A stretch of DNA of 64,000 nucleotides from AC-38 sp033856025 (GTDB lineage: Bacteria; Actinomycetota; Thermoleophilia; Solirubrobacterales; Solirubrobacteraceae), in assembly GCA_033856025.1 (NCBI GenBank), contig JAWVFQ010000037.1, forward strand, positions 248,001 to 312,000, in the 5' to 3' direction. The notes under the pieces were generated by a model that did no database searches, was not told the origin of the DNA, and saw only the letters and a program-made list of their open reading frames with translations. Shown here in pieces: positions 16,291-24,960 of the stretch. Made by a program: the position numbers and the translations under genes. Every line of letters begins with the position of its first letter. Positions within the stretch are counted from its first letter, which is position 1.

Positions 16291-17766
16291 CTAGATCCGG
16301 GGAGGGACCCAGCCGCCGAAGCGGCGCTCGAGCTCCAGCGCGGCGGCGATCGTGACGTGGTCGTCGTCCATGCCGCCCGCCACCTGCACGCCGAGCGGGA
16401 TGCCACGGGAGTTCAGTCCCAGCGGGACCTGCGTCACCGGCAGCCCGAGGAGGTTGAACACCGCCATCGGGGCGATGACCCAGGGGCGTCCGACGGTGCG
16501 CCCGTGCTTGGGAGCCGTCCGCGGATAGGGCGGGTGCAGCATGACGCCGCCGTCGAGCACCTCCTCCACCTCGCGCGCCAGCGCGTCCGCGGCGGCCAGC
16601 GCCCGGCGGGTCATCCGCGGCGGCGTGCGCGCGGCCAGGCGCTCGACGCCGAGCAGGATCACCGTCGGCCAGGTGTGCGGGCCCCGGCGGCGCAGCGCGC
16701 CCGGGACGGTGTGGCGCAGCCCGAGCCGCGCGGTCTCTCCCATCTCCGCCTCGAGCAGGTCCCGGAAGGAGCGCGCGGAGCCGTCGCGCAGCGCCGTGAG
16801 GTAGTACTCGACGGCGCGGCGCATCGAGCGCATGGGGACTCGGCGCACGTCCATCCCGGCGTCGCCCAGGGCCTCGGCGGCGCGGTCGCGCGCCTCGCGC
16901 AGCTCACGGCGCACCGGGAGGTACGAGGCTTCCTGCGCCACGACGGCGGGGCGGCCTCGCAGGTCCACCGACTCGGGATCGCCGAGCTCGACGTCGGCGC
17001 GCGTGTCCGGGTCCCCCGGGTCGGGACCGGCGACGATGCGCAGCACCGGCATCAGGTCCTCGGCCCGGCGGGCCAGCGGACCCAGGGACAGCATGCGCGA
17101 GATCGCGCCCTCGGCGGGCGGGAAGTGCGCGGAGTTGGGCACCAGCCAGGCCGAGCACTTGTGGCCGAAGACGCCGTTGAAGAACGCGGGCAGGCGGATG
17201 GAGCCGCCGATGTCCGTGCCCAGCCCGATCGGCGCGCCGCCCGACCCCACCGCCGCGCCCTCGCCGCCGGACGACCCGCCGGCCACGCGCCGCGGGTCGT
17301 AGGCGTTGCTCGTGCGCCCGTACACGAAGTTCTGCGACTCGATCCACATCGTCATCTCCGAGACGTTGGTCACGCCGAGGGGGATCGCGCCGGCCTCCAT
17401 GAGGCGGGTGGCCGTGGGCGCGCTCTCGGTCGCCCGGTGCTCGCGGCGGGCCAGCAGCCCGGCGCAGTTCGGCATCCCGGCCACGGGGATCGACTCCTTG
17501 ACCGTGCACGGGACGCCGAGCAGCGGCGGCAGCTCGTCGGCGTCCGTGGCGTCCGCCACGCGCCGGTCCGCCGCGTCGGCCTCGGCGCGCGCGGCCTCGA
17601 AGCGGTCGGCGGCCAGCGCGTTGATGTGCGGCTGGACCGCCCGCAGGCGCTCGATGTGCGCCTCGACGACGTCGCGCGAGCTCGTCTCGCCCGAGCGGAT
17701 CGCGCGCGCCAGGTCCAGGGCGGAGCGGTGCGTGAGCGGGCGCGCCGGCGCCGCGGTGACGGCCAT
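16291..17766 (-). CDS. amidase (amidase signature family)
   Basis: A 491-residue amidase signature enzyme. The Ser-cisSer-Lys triad is visible: Lys90 (PCTVKES), the GGSSGGEGAAVGSGG block (Ser165/166) and Ser189 (TDIGGSIRLPA). It hydrolyses carboxamides; whether the target is a small amide, a peptide amide or a carbamate cannot be read. It lacks neighbouring gatC/gatB, so it is not the GatA subunit. It is separated by only 9 bases from the upstream secreted hydrolase gene on the same strand, so the pair may be co-transcribed. Confidence 0.92.
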   Translation of the reverse strand: MAVTAAPARPLTHRSALDLARAIRSGETSSRDVVEAHIERLRAVQPHINALAADRFEAARAEADAADRRVADATDADELPPLLGVPCTVKESIPVAGMPNCAGLLARREHRATESAPTATRLMEAGAIPLGVTNVSEMTMWIESQNFVYGRTSNAYDPRRVAGGSSGGEGAAVGSGGAPIGLGTDIGGSIRLPAFFNGVFGHKCSAWLVPNSAHFPPAEGAISRMLSLGPLARRAEDLMPVLRIVAGPDPGDPDTRADVELGDPESVDLRGRPAVVAQEASYLPVRRELREARDRAAEALGDAGMDVRRVPMRSMRRAVEYYLTALRDGSARSFRDLLEAEMGETARLGLRHTVPGALRRRGPHTWPTVILLGVERLAARTPPRMTRRALAAADALAREVEEVLDGGVMLHPPYPRTAPKHGRTVGRPWVIAPMAVFNLLGLPVTQVPLGLNSRGIPLGVQVAGGMDDDHVTIAAALELERRFGGWVPPRI

Positions 17767-17775
17767 GGGGCGAGG

Positions 17776-19176
17776 TTAGCGGCGGCAGGCGGCGAAGCGG
17801 CGGGTGACGACGCGCAGCCTGTGCGCGCTCGTGATCGCCACGATGCGCGCGGTGAACGCCCCCGCGGGCGCGTTGCGCACCGCCAGGGTGCGGATGTCGT
17901 GGTCGCGGCGCAGGCGCACGCGACGCCCGTTGACGTAGACGGCGGCCTGCACGAGACGCTGGCGCCGCGGCGCGCGGATGTGGAGGAGTAAGGAGCGCCG
18001 CGCGCACGAGCGCCGGCTCGTGACCGAGATTGGACCGCCCTGGCCGGCGCCGGCGCCTCCGCCCCCGGCGCTCCGGGTCGGGAAGGCGAACTTGCACTGC
18101 GGCGTGGCGGTCGCCGGATCGGGCGCGACCGTGGCGCTGTCGCCGTCCACGGCGAAGCTGCGATCGCACGGTGCCTCGCCGCGGGCGAAGAACGCGGCCA
18201 GGCGCTCGAAGCCGGTGTTCCCGACGATGTGCGAGTCGCTGGCCTCGCTGGCGTGGCCGGCGAACGGCGACGGCGCGACGCCGCCGATGACGTATCCGTC
18301 CAGCGTGGTGCCGGGCTCGCCGCTCCCGCGGGTCCCCACGCTGAACAGGTCGGACGGGATCCCGTTCTGGCGCAGCCGCCCCACCATCTCCTGCGCCTGG
18401 TCGTAGGGCACCAGGCCGTCGCCTACGCCGTGCACGAGGACGACTCCCTTCAGGCCCGACGCCTTGATGTCCTCCACGCGGTTGACCACCGTGCGCTGCT
18501 GGTAGGTGGACGACTGGGCGTCGAGCTCGCCGCCCATCTCCTCGACGATGTCCTGGTGCGCATTGTTGGCGAAGGTGTTGCCCGGCGCCAGGACGCGCGC
18601 CCCGGTGTAGGTCTCGATCACGTTCACCGCGCCCTCCACGTTGAACCAGAAGTCCCACAACGGGCGCCCGTCGAGGCGCTTGGCGCGTGCGGCGGCGGCC
18701 AGACCGGCCGCGTTGCCGCCCATCGAGACGGAGTACAGGTCGATCGTCGGCAGTCCCGGGCACTGGCCGTCGAAGAGCCGGGCCACGGCGACGGAGTCCT
18801 CGGCCCCCTCCTGCACCCTCCAGCCGCGCGACGACGGGAGGCCGCCCGGCCGGCTCGGCGGGCTGTCCTTGGTCCCGCGGTAGTCCATCGCCACGGCGAT
18901 CACGCCGTTGCGCCGCGCCATGTCGGACAGGTGCTTGGTCCAGGAGTACGGCGTGTGGCTGTAGCCGTGGTCGACCACGACGAGGCCGCGCGGCGTGCCC
19001 GACGGGACGGCGTACAGGCCGTACGTCGGCGTGCCGGCGACCGTCATGTCGATGCGCGTGGACGCGGCCGGGTCGCCCGAGCAGGCGACCGTCGGATCGG
19101 CCGCCTGGGCGACGCCCGCACCCGCGAGCACCATGGCGCCCGCGAGACACAGCGTCCGTGCTATCCAAGCCCCCAT
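17776..19176 (-). CDS. secreted alpha/beta hydrolase
   Basis: A 466-residue exported protein with a clear signal peptide (MGAWIARTLCLAGAMVLAG...AQA, residues 1-25). The hydrolase core shows VVVDHGYSHTPYSW, AMDYRGTKDS, the nucleophile elbow YSVSMGGNAAG, and the Asp/His region GVGDGLVPYDQ...GHASEASDSHIVG. The last ~100 residues after PQCKFAFPTR are a Gly-rich linker and a short beta domain rich in Arg. Substrate unknown; it could be an esterase or peptidase. ATG 19176 chosen because the signal sequence begins there. Confidence 0.85.
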   Translation of the reverse strand: MGAWIARTLCLAGAMVLAGAGVAQAADPTVACSGDPAASTRIDMTVAGTPTYGLYAVPSGTPRGLVVVDHGYSHTPYSWTKHLSDMARRNGVIAVAMDYRGTKDSPPSRPGGLPSSRGWRVQEGAEDSVAVARLFDGQCPGLPTIDLYSVSMGGNAAGLAAAARAKRLDGRPLWDFWFNVEGAVNVIETYTGARVLAPGNTFANNAHQDIVEEMGGELDAQSSTYQQRTVVNRVEDIKASGLKGVVLVHGVGDGLVPYDQAQEMVGRLRQNGIPSDLFSVGTRGSGEPGTTLDGYVIGGVAPSPFAGHASEASDSHIVGNTGFERLAAFFARGEAPCDRSFAVDGDSATVAPDPATATPQCKFAFPTRSAGGGGAGAGQGGPISVTSRRSCARRSLLLHIRAPRRQRLVQAAVYVNGRRVRLRRDHDIRTLAVRNAPAGAFTARIVAITSAHRLRVVTRRFAACRR

Positions 19177-19245
19177 CGGACGAGAGTAGCGCCGGTCAAG
19201 CCGCCCGGCGCCACCGATTGGCGCCGCGCCACTACCCTGCGGCGC

Positions 19246-19590
19246 GTGAGACAAGAGCTGCGCCCCCTCTTCGACCGCGTCGTCATCAAGGAGCTCGAAC
19301 CCGACCGCGTGCGGGAATCGGGGCTGGTCGTCCCGCCCGGCTCGCACGAGCCGCCGCCCCAGCACGGGATCGTCCTCGCCATCGGCCCGGGCATCGACTG
19401 GTGGGGCAGCGCTGGCGTCGAGATGCCCGTGAAGCCGGGCGACCACGTGGTGTTCCCGGCGCAGGCCGGCGCCTGGGTCGAGGTCGACGAGGAGCGGCTG
19501 CTCGTGTGCCGGGTGGGCGAGCTGCTCGGCGTGCTGGAGACCGCGGACCAGATCCCCGGCGGCGACGCCTCCGACGCGCGCGCGTCGTAG
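19246..19590 (+). CDS. GroES-like co-chaperonin
   Basis: A 114-residue protein of the Cpn10/GroES fold: LRPLFDRVVIKELEPDRVRE, GLVVPPGSHEPPPQHGIVLA, KPGDHVVFP and a mobile loop region around residues 18-35. The C-terminal extension (about 15 residues after GELLGVLE) is unusual for GroES. No groEL follows, so this is either a second co-chaperonin or a specialised paralogue. GTG start at 19246; the gap to the divergent hydrolase is 69 bases. Confidence 0.88.
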   Translation: MRQELRPLFDRVVIKELEPDRVRESGLVVPPGSHEPPPQHGIVLAIGPGIDWWGSAGVEMPVKPGDHVVFPAQAGAWVEVDEERLLVCRVGELLGVLETADQIPGGDASDARAS

Positions 19591-19604
19591 GGAACCTGTC
19601 CGGC

Positions 19605-20105
19605 GTGGGATCGCTGGCGACAATCGGCGTGTACGAATGGGACGTGGACACGTTCCTGGCCGCGCTGCGCGACGCGGACGTGCGGCGGGTCCTCGACGTG
19701 CGCCAGCGCCGCGGAGTGCGCGGGCCGCGCTACGCGTGGGCGAATTCACTGCGCCTCCAGGCCGCGCTGGCCGATGCGGGGATCGAGTACCGCCACCACC
19801 CCGAGCTCGCGCCCACGACCGACCTGCGCCGGCTCCAGTACGCGGCCGACGACCGCGCCGGCGTGGGCAAGCGCTCGCGCGTGGCGCTGGCGCCGGAGTA
19901 CGTCGAGGGCTACACGCGCGAGATCCTCGACCGCGCCGACCTGGGCCCCGTGGTCGCGGAGCTGCCGCGGGACGGCCGCGCCACGCTGCTGTGCGTCGAG
20001 GCCGACCCGGAGGCCTGCCACCGCTCCCTGATCGCCGCCCGCCTGGAGACCGAGCACGGGATCCCCACGACGCACCTGCGGCCGCCCGAGGTCATGTCGT
20101 CATGA
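19605..20105 (+). CDS. DUF488 family protein
   Basis: A 166-residue DUF488 protein. Family features: N-terminal TIGVYEWDVDTFLAALRD, VRRVLDVRQRR (the DVR motif), the tyrosines and arginines of the central helix, and the C-terminal LLCVEADPEACHRSLIA, where Cys and His/Arg form a conserved CxxxCHR-like site. Function not established. It follows the GroES-like gene by 14 bases and is followed by a lipoprotein gene with a 4-base overlap, so the three form a likely operon. Confidence 0.88.
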   Translation: MGSLATIGVYEWDVDTFLAALRDADVRRVLDVRQRRGVRGPRYAWANSLRLQAALADAGIEYRHHPELAPTTDLRRLQYAADDRAGVGKRSRVALAPEYVEGYTREILDRADLGPVVAELPRDGRATLLCVEADPEACHRSLIAARLETEHGIPTTHLRPPEVMSS

Positions 20106-20641
20106 CCGCTCACGCGGGAGGCCGTCCCGGCGCGACCGCATGGCGCCGAGCCGGCCTGACGATGACCGTCGTCGCGCTCGCGCTCGCCGGTTGCGGCTCC
20201 GACGACGGCGGCCAGTCGTCCGCCGCCGCGCCGGCCGCCGCGCCGGCCGCGACCGCCGCGACGACGCCACGGCCGCCCCCGCGCCGGACCGGCACGCTGA
20301 TCAAGCTCGCGCGCTCGGACTTCGGGCGCATCCTCTACGACGGCCGGGGGCAGGCGATCTACCTGTTCACACGCGACCGGACGCGGCGGACGCGCTGCTT
20401 CGGGGACTGCGCGCAGGCGTGGCCCCCCGTCCACACGCGGGGGGAGCCGCGGGCCGGACGCGGCGTCGACGTCCGGCTCCTGGGCACGATCGTCCGCGAC
20501 GGCCGGCGCCAGGTCACCTACGCCGGGCACCCGCTCTACTTCTACGCCAACGAGGGCCGCAACGAGGTCCGCTGCCAGAACGTCTACGAGTTCGGCGGGA
20601 AGTGGCTGGTCGTGAAGTCCAGCGGGCGGCCGGTGACATAA
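20102..20641 (+). CDS. lipoprotein with COG4315-type secreted repeat
   Basis: A 179-residue lipoprotein: signal peptide with lipobox LALAGC (Cys at about residue 31), an Ala/Pro-rich linker, then a domain with DFGRILYDGRGQAIYLFTRD, CFGDCAQAWPPV, and a second half GTIVRDGRRQVTYAGHPLYF. These are the two copies of the secreted repeat found in COG4315 proteins. The role is unknown; an electron-transfer or surface role has been suggested for relatives. A small hairpin (20656-20675) follows the stop. Confidence 0.85.
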   Translation: MTAHAGGRPGATAWRRAGLTMTVVALALAGCGSDDGGQSSAAAPAAAPAATAATTPRPPPRRTGTLIKLARSDFGRILYDGRGQAIYLFTRDRTRRTRCFGDCAQAWPPVHTRGEPRAGRGVDVRLLGTIVRDGRRQVTYAGHPLYFYANEGRNEVRCQNVYEFGGKWLVVKSSGRPVT

Positions 20642-20655
20642 GAGCGCAGCGTGTG

Positions 20656-20751
20656 ACGCCCCGCACAGAGGGCGTGCGTCAGCCTCCTACCCTCGACCGA
20701 CCGATCCCCGCCCCGCAAGCCACCCGGGGCGTCCGCCCCGCGCGGGGATCG
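20656..20751 (+). promoter_or_regulatory. structured leader upstream of the M23 peptidase gene
   Basis: The 133-base gap 20642-20774 holds several inverted repeats. A hairpin ACGCCC/GGGCGT (20656-20675) may end the preceding operon. A 10-bp stem pairs 20702-20711 with 20742-20751. Inside it, 20725-20731 (CGGGGCG) can pair either with 20709-20715 or with 20734-20740. Mutually exclusive hairpins just before a cell-wall hydrolase gene look like a leader switch, but I cannot match it to a known riboswitch consensus. Confidence 0.35.
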
Positions 20752-20774
20752 CTTCCCGGAGGTGCCGTTCCGAA

Positions 20775-21374
20775 ATGTCGTTCTCGCGCGCTCTCGCGCT
20801 GCTCGTGCTGGTCCTCGTCCCCGGCGTTGCCGCGGTCGCCGTGGCGTCCGCGCCGCAGCGCTCCGGCGCGCCCGACCCGGCGCTGCTGCGCGCCCGGCCC
20901 GTGGCGTCCGAGATGCGCGCGTTCGCCGCGCACCGACGCGCGGTGGAGCGACGCCGCGCCGGCGTCTCCCCCCTCCGCGGGCCCGTCGACTACGGCACCG
21001 CGATCAACCGCTTCGGCGTGGGCCGGGGCGGCCACACGCACGGCGGCCAGGACGTGTTCGCGCCGACCGGCACGCCGCTGCGCGCCGTCCACGACGGCGT
21101 GGTCCTGGACACCGGGAGCGACGGCGGCCGGGGCAACTACGTGGAGATCTACGCGCCGCGCGTGGACCGCACGTTCGCCTACTTCCACATGAACGCCCCG
21201 GCGCTCGTGCATCGCGGCCAGCGCGTGCGCGCCGGCCGGCGCGTCGGCGCGGTCGGCTGCTCGGGCAGCTGCGAGGGCGCGCACCTGCACTTCGAGATCC
21301 ACCTGGGCCGCGGCGCCGGCGGGCGGGGGATCGATCCGCTGCCCGCGCTGCGGCGCTGGCTGCGCGCCGCCTAG
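20775..21374 (+). CDS. M23 family metallopeptidase, secreted
   Basis: A 199-residue exported zinc endopeptidase of the LytM/lysostaphin type that cuts peptide bridges in peptidoglycan. Signal peptide at residues 1-24. The catalytic domain shows the HxxxD zinc motif in HTHGGQDVFAPTGTPL and the HxH motif in GAHLHFEIH, with the core CSGSC between. The first zinc-binding His and Asp and both downstream His are present, so it should be active. The structured gap upstream (20642-20774) suggests leader-level control. Confidence 0.92.
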   Translation: MSFSRALALLVLVLVPGVAAVAVASAPQRSGAPDPALLRARPVASEMRAFAAHRRAVERRRAGVSPLRGPVDYGTAINRFGVGRGGHTHGGQDVFAPTGTPLRAVHDGVVLDTGSDGGRGNYVEIYAPRVDRTFAYFHMNAPALVHRGQRVRAGRRVGAVGCSGSCEGAHLHFEIHLGRGAGGRGIDPLPALRRWLRAA

Positions 21375-21399
21375 CCGGCGCCTTCGGGGCACCGTCCGA

Positions 21400-22107
21400 T
21401 CAACCCGACGGCCCGAACCGCTCGGTCCGGATGCTCTCCGGCGCCAGTCCGGTGGCGAGCAGCAGCTCGGAAGCTGTCTCCACGAAGCCGTTGGAGCCGC
21501 ACACGAACGCGTCCCCCGACCCTCCGAACCCGGCCTCGGAGACCAGCTGCGCGTCGATGTGCCCCGTGTGCCCGGTCCAGCCGTCCGGGGCGCGACGGGT
21601 GTACGTGAGCAGCGCGTCGTCGCCCAGCTCGCCCGCGTAGATCACCTCCTCCGGCTCGCGCACGCTGTAGAGCAGGCGCATCGGGAGGTCCGGCATGGTC
21701 CGCCGCCGGTGGCGCAGCATCGCCATGAGCGGCACGACGCCCGAGCCGCCGCCCACCAGCAGCACCGGCGACTCCCCGCGCCACACGAAGTAGGACGTGA
21801 ACGGCCCGCGCACCTCCACCTGGTCGCCCACCTCCACCACGTCGTGGAAGTAGGGCGAGACCTCGCCGTCGTCGAGGCGGTCGACGGTCAGCTCGATCTC
21901 GCCCTCGTCCAGCGGCGACGAGGCTATGGAGTAGGAGCGCTGCGCGCGGTAGCCGTCGGGCGCGGTCAGGCGGACGTCGTAGTGCTGGCCCGGGAGGTGC
22001 TCCACCCACATGGGCACCGCCAGGCGAAACGACTTCACGCGCGCCGTCTCGGGCCGGACCTCGGCCACCGTGGCGAGCTGCCAGCGGCCGGGCGCGCGCT
22101 GGGCCAC
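21400..22107 (-). CDS. NAD(P)H-dependent flavin/ferredoxin reductase
   Basis: A 235-residue ferredoxin-NADP reductase family protein. FAD domain: GQHYDVRLTAPDGYRAQRSYSIAS (RSYSIAS is the FAD signature). Linker and NAD domain: LLVGGGSGVVPLMAMLRH, LLYSVREPEEVIY and the terminal VCGSNGFVETASELL and ERFG. It has no fused Fe-S domain. It lies 5 bases after the sulfite-oxidase-like gene and most likely supplies electrons to it, a pairing seen in several Actinobacteria. GTG 22107 taken as start. Confidence 0.87.
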   Translation of the reverse strand: MAQRAPGRWQLATVAEVRPETARVKSFRLAVPMWVEHLPGQHYDVRLTAPDGYRAQRSYSIASSPLDEGEIELTVDRLDDGEVSPYFHDVVEVGDQVEVRGPFTSYFVWRGESPVLLVGGGSGVVPLMAMLRHRRRTMPDLPMRLLYSVREPEEVIYAGELGDDALLTYTRRAPDGWTGHTGHIDAQLVSEAGFGGSGDAFVCGSNGFVETASELLLATGLAPESIRTERFGPSG

Positions 22108-22112
22108 GGGCG

Positions 22113-22727
22113 TCAGTCGTTCCAGTAGCGCTCCTCCTTCCAGGGGTCGCCACGCATGTGATAGCCGTTGGCCTCCCAGAACCCGGGCTCGTCGTGGTCC
22201 AGGACGCGCAGCCCGGCCACCCACTTCGCGCTCTTCCAGAAGTACAGGTGCGGGACGAGCAGGCGCGCCGGCCCGCCGTGCTCGCGGGGCAGCGGCTCGC
22301 CCTCGTGCTCGGTGACCACCCACGCCTTTCCGCCCGTCAGGTCGTCCAGCGGGAGGTTGGTCGTGTAGCCGCCGTGCGAGAACGCCATCACGTAGGCGCC
22401 GTCGGGCCGGGCCCCCTCCAGCAGCGTGTCCACCGAGACGCCGCCGAAGCTGGTGCCCAGCTTCGACCACTTCGTGACGCAGTGGATGTCGCAGGGGACG
22501 GTCTCGAAGGGAAGCTCGGCGAAGCGCTCCCACGTCCACTCCCGCGGCTCGCCCACCATCCCGTCCACGCGGAAGGTCCAGCCGGCGGTATCGATTCGCG
22601 GCGTCGGGCCGGCGGTCAGGACCGGGAAGCCGCGCTCGGCGTACTGCCCGGGTGGAAGGCGCTCGCGATCCTCCCGCGGCGAGCGCCGGCGGCCCCGGAA
22701 GCCTCGGGAGACGAACTCTTCCGCCAC
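22113..22727 (-). CDS. molybdopterin-dependent oxidoreductase, sulfite oxidase fold
   Basis: A 204-residue single-domain SUOX-fold enzyme. The Mo-ligand Cys is in VPCDIHCVTKWSKLGTSFGG, followed by FSHGGYTTNLPLDDLTGGKA and the dimethyl-pterin contacts RLLVPHLYFWKSAKWVAGL. No TAT signal is visible, so it seems cytoplasmic, unlike MsrP (YedY). The downstream flavin reductase is the probable electron partner. The substrate (S- or N-oxide, or sulfite) cannot be decided from sequence. Confidence 0.87.
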   Translation of the reverse strand: MAEEFVSRGFRGRRRSPREDRERLPPGQYAERGFPVLTAGPTPRIDTAGWTFRVDGMVGEPREWTWERFAELPFETVPCDIHCVTKWSKLGTSFGGVSVDTLLEGARPDGAYVMAFSHGGYTTNLPLDDLTGGKAWVVTEHEGEPLPREHGGPARLLVPHLYFWKSAKWVAGLRVLDHDEPGFWEANGYHMRGDPWKEERYWND

Positions 22728-22746
22728 GGACCGAGCCTACGCCGTC

Positions 22747-23784
22747 ATGATCAGCGCGGTGCGAGAACTTCAGATCACGGGTCCGCGGTCGGTGGAGTGG
22801 CGCGAGGCGCCGGATCCCGCGCTCCAGGGCGACGGCGAGGCCCTGGTGCGCCCGCTGGCCGTCGCGCTGTGCGACCTCGACGCCGCGTTCCTGTCCGGGC
22901 TGGTCCCGGTGATGGATCCCTTCCCGCTGGGCCACGAGTGCGTGGCCGAGGTGGTGGAGGTCGGCGACGCGGTGTCCGGGGTCGCGCCCGGAGACGCGGT
23001 CGTCGTGCCGTTCCAGATCTCCTGCGGCGCGTGCGACGCGTGCCGTGCCGGCCACACCGCGTCGTGCGAGTCCGTCCCGCGCGGCTCGGCCTACGGGATG
23101 AAGCCGCTGGGCGGCGACTGGGGCGGCGCGCTGGCCGACACGCTGCGGGTTCCCTTCGCCGACGCGATGCTGGTGCCGCTGGCCGCCGGCCTGGACCCCG
23201 TGGGCCTGGCCAGCGTGGCCGACAACGTTCCCGACGGGCTGCGCACGGTGGCCGGGCCGCTGGCCGCGACGCCGGGCGCCGAGGTGCTGGTGGTCGGCGG
23301 GATGGCGCGCAGCGTCGGCCTGTACGCGGCCGCGTGCGCGCTCGCGCTCGGCGCGTCGCGCGTGGTCTACGCGGACACCGACGCGGGGCGGTTGGCGCAG
23401 GCCGAGGCGCTGGGCGCCGAGCCGCTGGCGGTGGACGGCGACGACTGGCCGCGCAAGCTGGGGCGCTTCCCCATCACCGTCGACGCCACGGGGGTGCGCG
23501 CGGGCCTGCACTGCGCGCTGCGCTCCACCGCCGCGGACGGCACGTGCACCAGCTGCGCCATCTACTTCGAGCCCGAGACGCCGGTGCCCCTGCTGGAGAT
23601 GTACACGCGCGGCTGCACGCTGCACACGGGACGCGTCCACGCGCGGGCGGAGATCCCGCGGGTGCTCGAGCTGGTGGAGGCGGGCCGCCTGCACCCGGCC
23701 CTGGTCACCAGCGCGGTCGTCGGCTTCGACGACGCGCCCGACGCGCTGGTGGCGCCGCCGACCAAGCTGGTGCTCACGCCGTGA
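22747..23784 (+). CDS. zinc-dependent alcohol dehydrogenase family protein
   Basis: A 345-residue medium-chain dehydrogenase. Catalytic zinc ligands Cys42 (ALCDLDAAF), His63 and Glu64 (LGHECVAEV). Structural zinc lobe Cys93, Cys96, Cys99, Cys107 (CGACDACRAG...SC). The Rossmann region VLVVGGMARSVGLYAAACALALGA departs from the usual GxGxxG (GGMARS), so cofactor binding may be atypical. Substrate unknown; the closest pattern is the Tdh/sorbitol-type branch. Divergent from the Mo-oxidoreductase gene (19 bases). Confidence 0.9.
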   Translation: MISAVRELQITGPRSVEWREAPDPALQGDGEALVRPLAVALCDLDAAFLSGLVPVMDPFPLGHECVAEVVEVGDAVSGVAPGDAVVVPFQISCGACDACRAGHTASCESVPRGSAYGMKPLGGDWGGALADTLRVPFADAMLVPLAAGLDPVGLASVADNVPDGLRTVAGPLAATPGAEVLVVGGMARSVGLYAAACALALGASRVVYADTDAGRLAQAEALGAEPLAVDGDDWPRKLGRFPITVDATGVRAGLHCALRSTAADGTCTSCAIYFEPETPVPLLEMYTRGCTLHTGRVHARAEIPRVLELVEAGRLHPALVTSAVVGFDDAPDALVAPPTKLVLTP

Positions 23785-24775
23785 CGTGGAAGGCCTGCGC
23801 CAGCAGCTCGTAGGAGCGGACGCGGTCGGGGAGGCCGTGCATCGTGGTCATGGCCATGAGCTCGTCGGCGCCGGTCGCGTCGAGCAGCTCGTCCAGGCGG
23901 TCGCGGACCGTATCCGGCCCGCCGACGATCACCCGGTTGGAGGGGACGGGCGGGCCGGGGCGGTCGCGCTCCTCGGCCAGCGCGTCCTCGACCGTCGGGA
24001 TCGGCGCGGGCGCGCCGGCGCGCAGCCGGCGGAAGGCCACGCGGGCGGGGGCGGCCAGGCGCTGCGCGGTCTCGTCGTCGGCGGCCACGGCGACCGCGTG
24101 GGCGAGGATGGCGTAGGGCGCCGGGAACTCCGGCGAGGGCTTGAAACGCTCGCGGTACATCCGCATGACGTCGACGGCCAGGTCGGGCGCGATGTGGGCG
24201 GCGAACGCGAAGCCGAACCCGTTGGCGGCGGCGACCTGGGCGCTGAAGGCGCTGGAGCCGAGCAGGTAGACGGGCGGCAGCGGCGCGTCCACCGGCGCGG
24301 CGCGGACCTGGCGGAACGGGTGGTTCCCCGGCCATTCGCGCCGCCCGGCGAAGGCGAGGAGCTCGCCCAGCTGCGCCGGCAGGTCGTCGGCGTCCATGCG
24401 CTCGGCGTCGCGGCGCAGGGCGTAGGCGGTGAGCTGGTCCGTGCCGGGAGCCCGGCCGATCCCCAGGTCGATCCGCCCGGGATGCAGCGCCTCGAGCACC
24501 TTGAACTGCTCGGCCACGTGCAGCGGGGAGTGGTTGGGCAGCATCACCCCGCCGGACCCCACGCGGATCCGCTCCGTCCGCGCGGCGACGTGCCCGATCA
24601 TGATCTCCGGCGCCGTGCTGGCCACCATCGCCCCGCCGTGATGCTCGGCCAGCCAGAAGCGGTGATAGCCCAACCGCTCGGCATGGTCCGCCATCTCCAG
24701 CGTGCCGCGCACCGCCTCCGCCTCGGTGGCGCCGGCCATGACGGGAGAGAGGTCCAGGACGGAGAGCGGCGGCAC
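23774..24775 (-). CDS. LLM class flavin-dependent oxidoreductase
   Basis: A 333-residue luciferase-like monooxygenase of the MsnO8 branch: LSVLDLSPVMAGATEAEAVR, YHRFWLAEHHG, GSGGVMLPNHSPLHVAEQFKVLEALHPGR (in parts) and DLGIGRAPGTDQ. These enzymes use reduced FMN or F420; the family is common in Actinobacteria. The GTG at 24775 was chosen because homologues begin at the PLSVLDLS strand, although the frame is open to 24838. Its end overlaps the convergent alcohol dehydrogenase by 11 bases. Confidence 0.88.
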   Translation of the reverse strand: MPPLSVLDLSPVMAGATEAEAVRGTLEMADHAERLGYHRFWLAEHHGGAMVASTAPEIMIGHVAARTERIRVGSGGVMLPNHSPLHVAEQFKVLEALHPGRIDLGIGRAPGTDQLTAYALRRDAERMDADDLPAQLGELLAFAGRREWPGNHPFRQVRAAPVDAPLPPVYLLGSSAFSAQVAAANGFGFAFAAHIAPDLAVDVMRMYRERFKPSPEFPAPYAILAHAVAVAADDETAQRLAAPARVAFRRLRAGAPAPIPTVEDALAEERDRPGPPVPSNRVIVGGPDTVRDRLDELLDATGADELMAMTTMHGLPDRVRSYELLAQAFHVTA

Positions 24776-24960
24776 CAGCCGGGACGGTATAGACCTCGAG
24801 GACCGGGGCCGCGCGTACTGGGCCCGCGACTTCCTCACGTGGCTCGAGCGGACCCGACCGCGCTGAGCCGCGCGGCGACGCCGAGCGTCAGGTCCCGCCC
24901 CGGCGGTCTACTGTCCTGGGCCACCCGACGACGAGCACGTGAAGGAGAGCAAGCCGCCAC

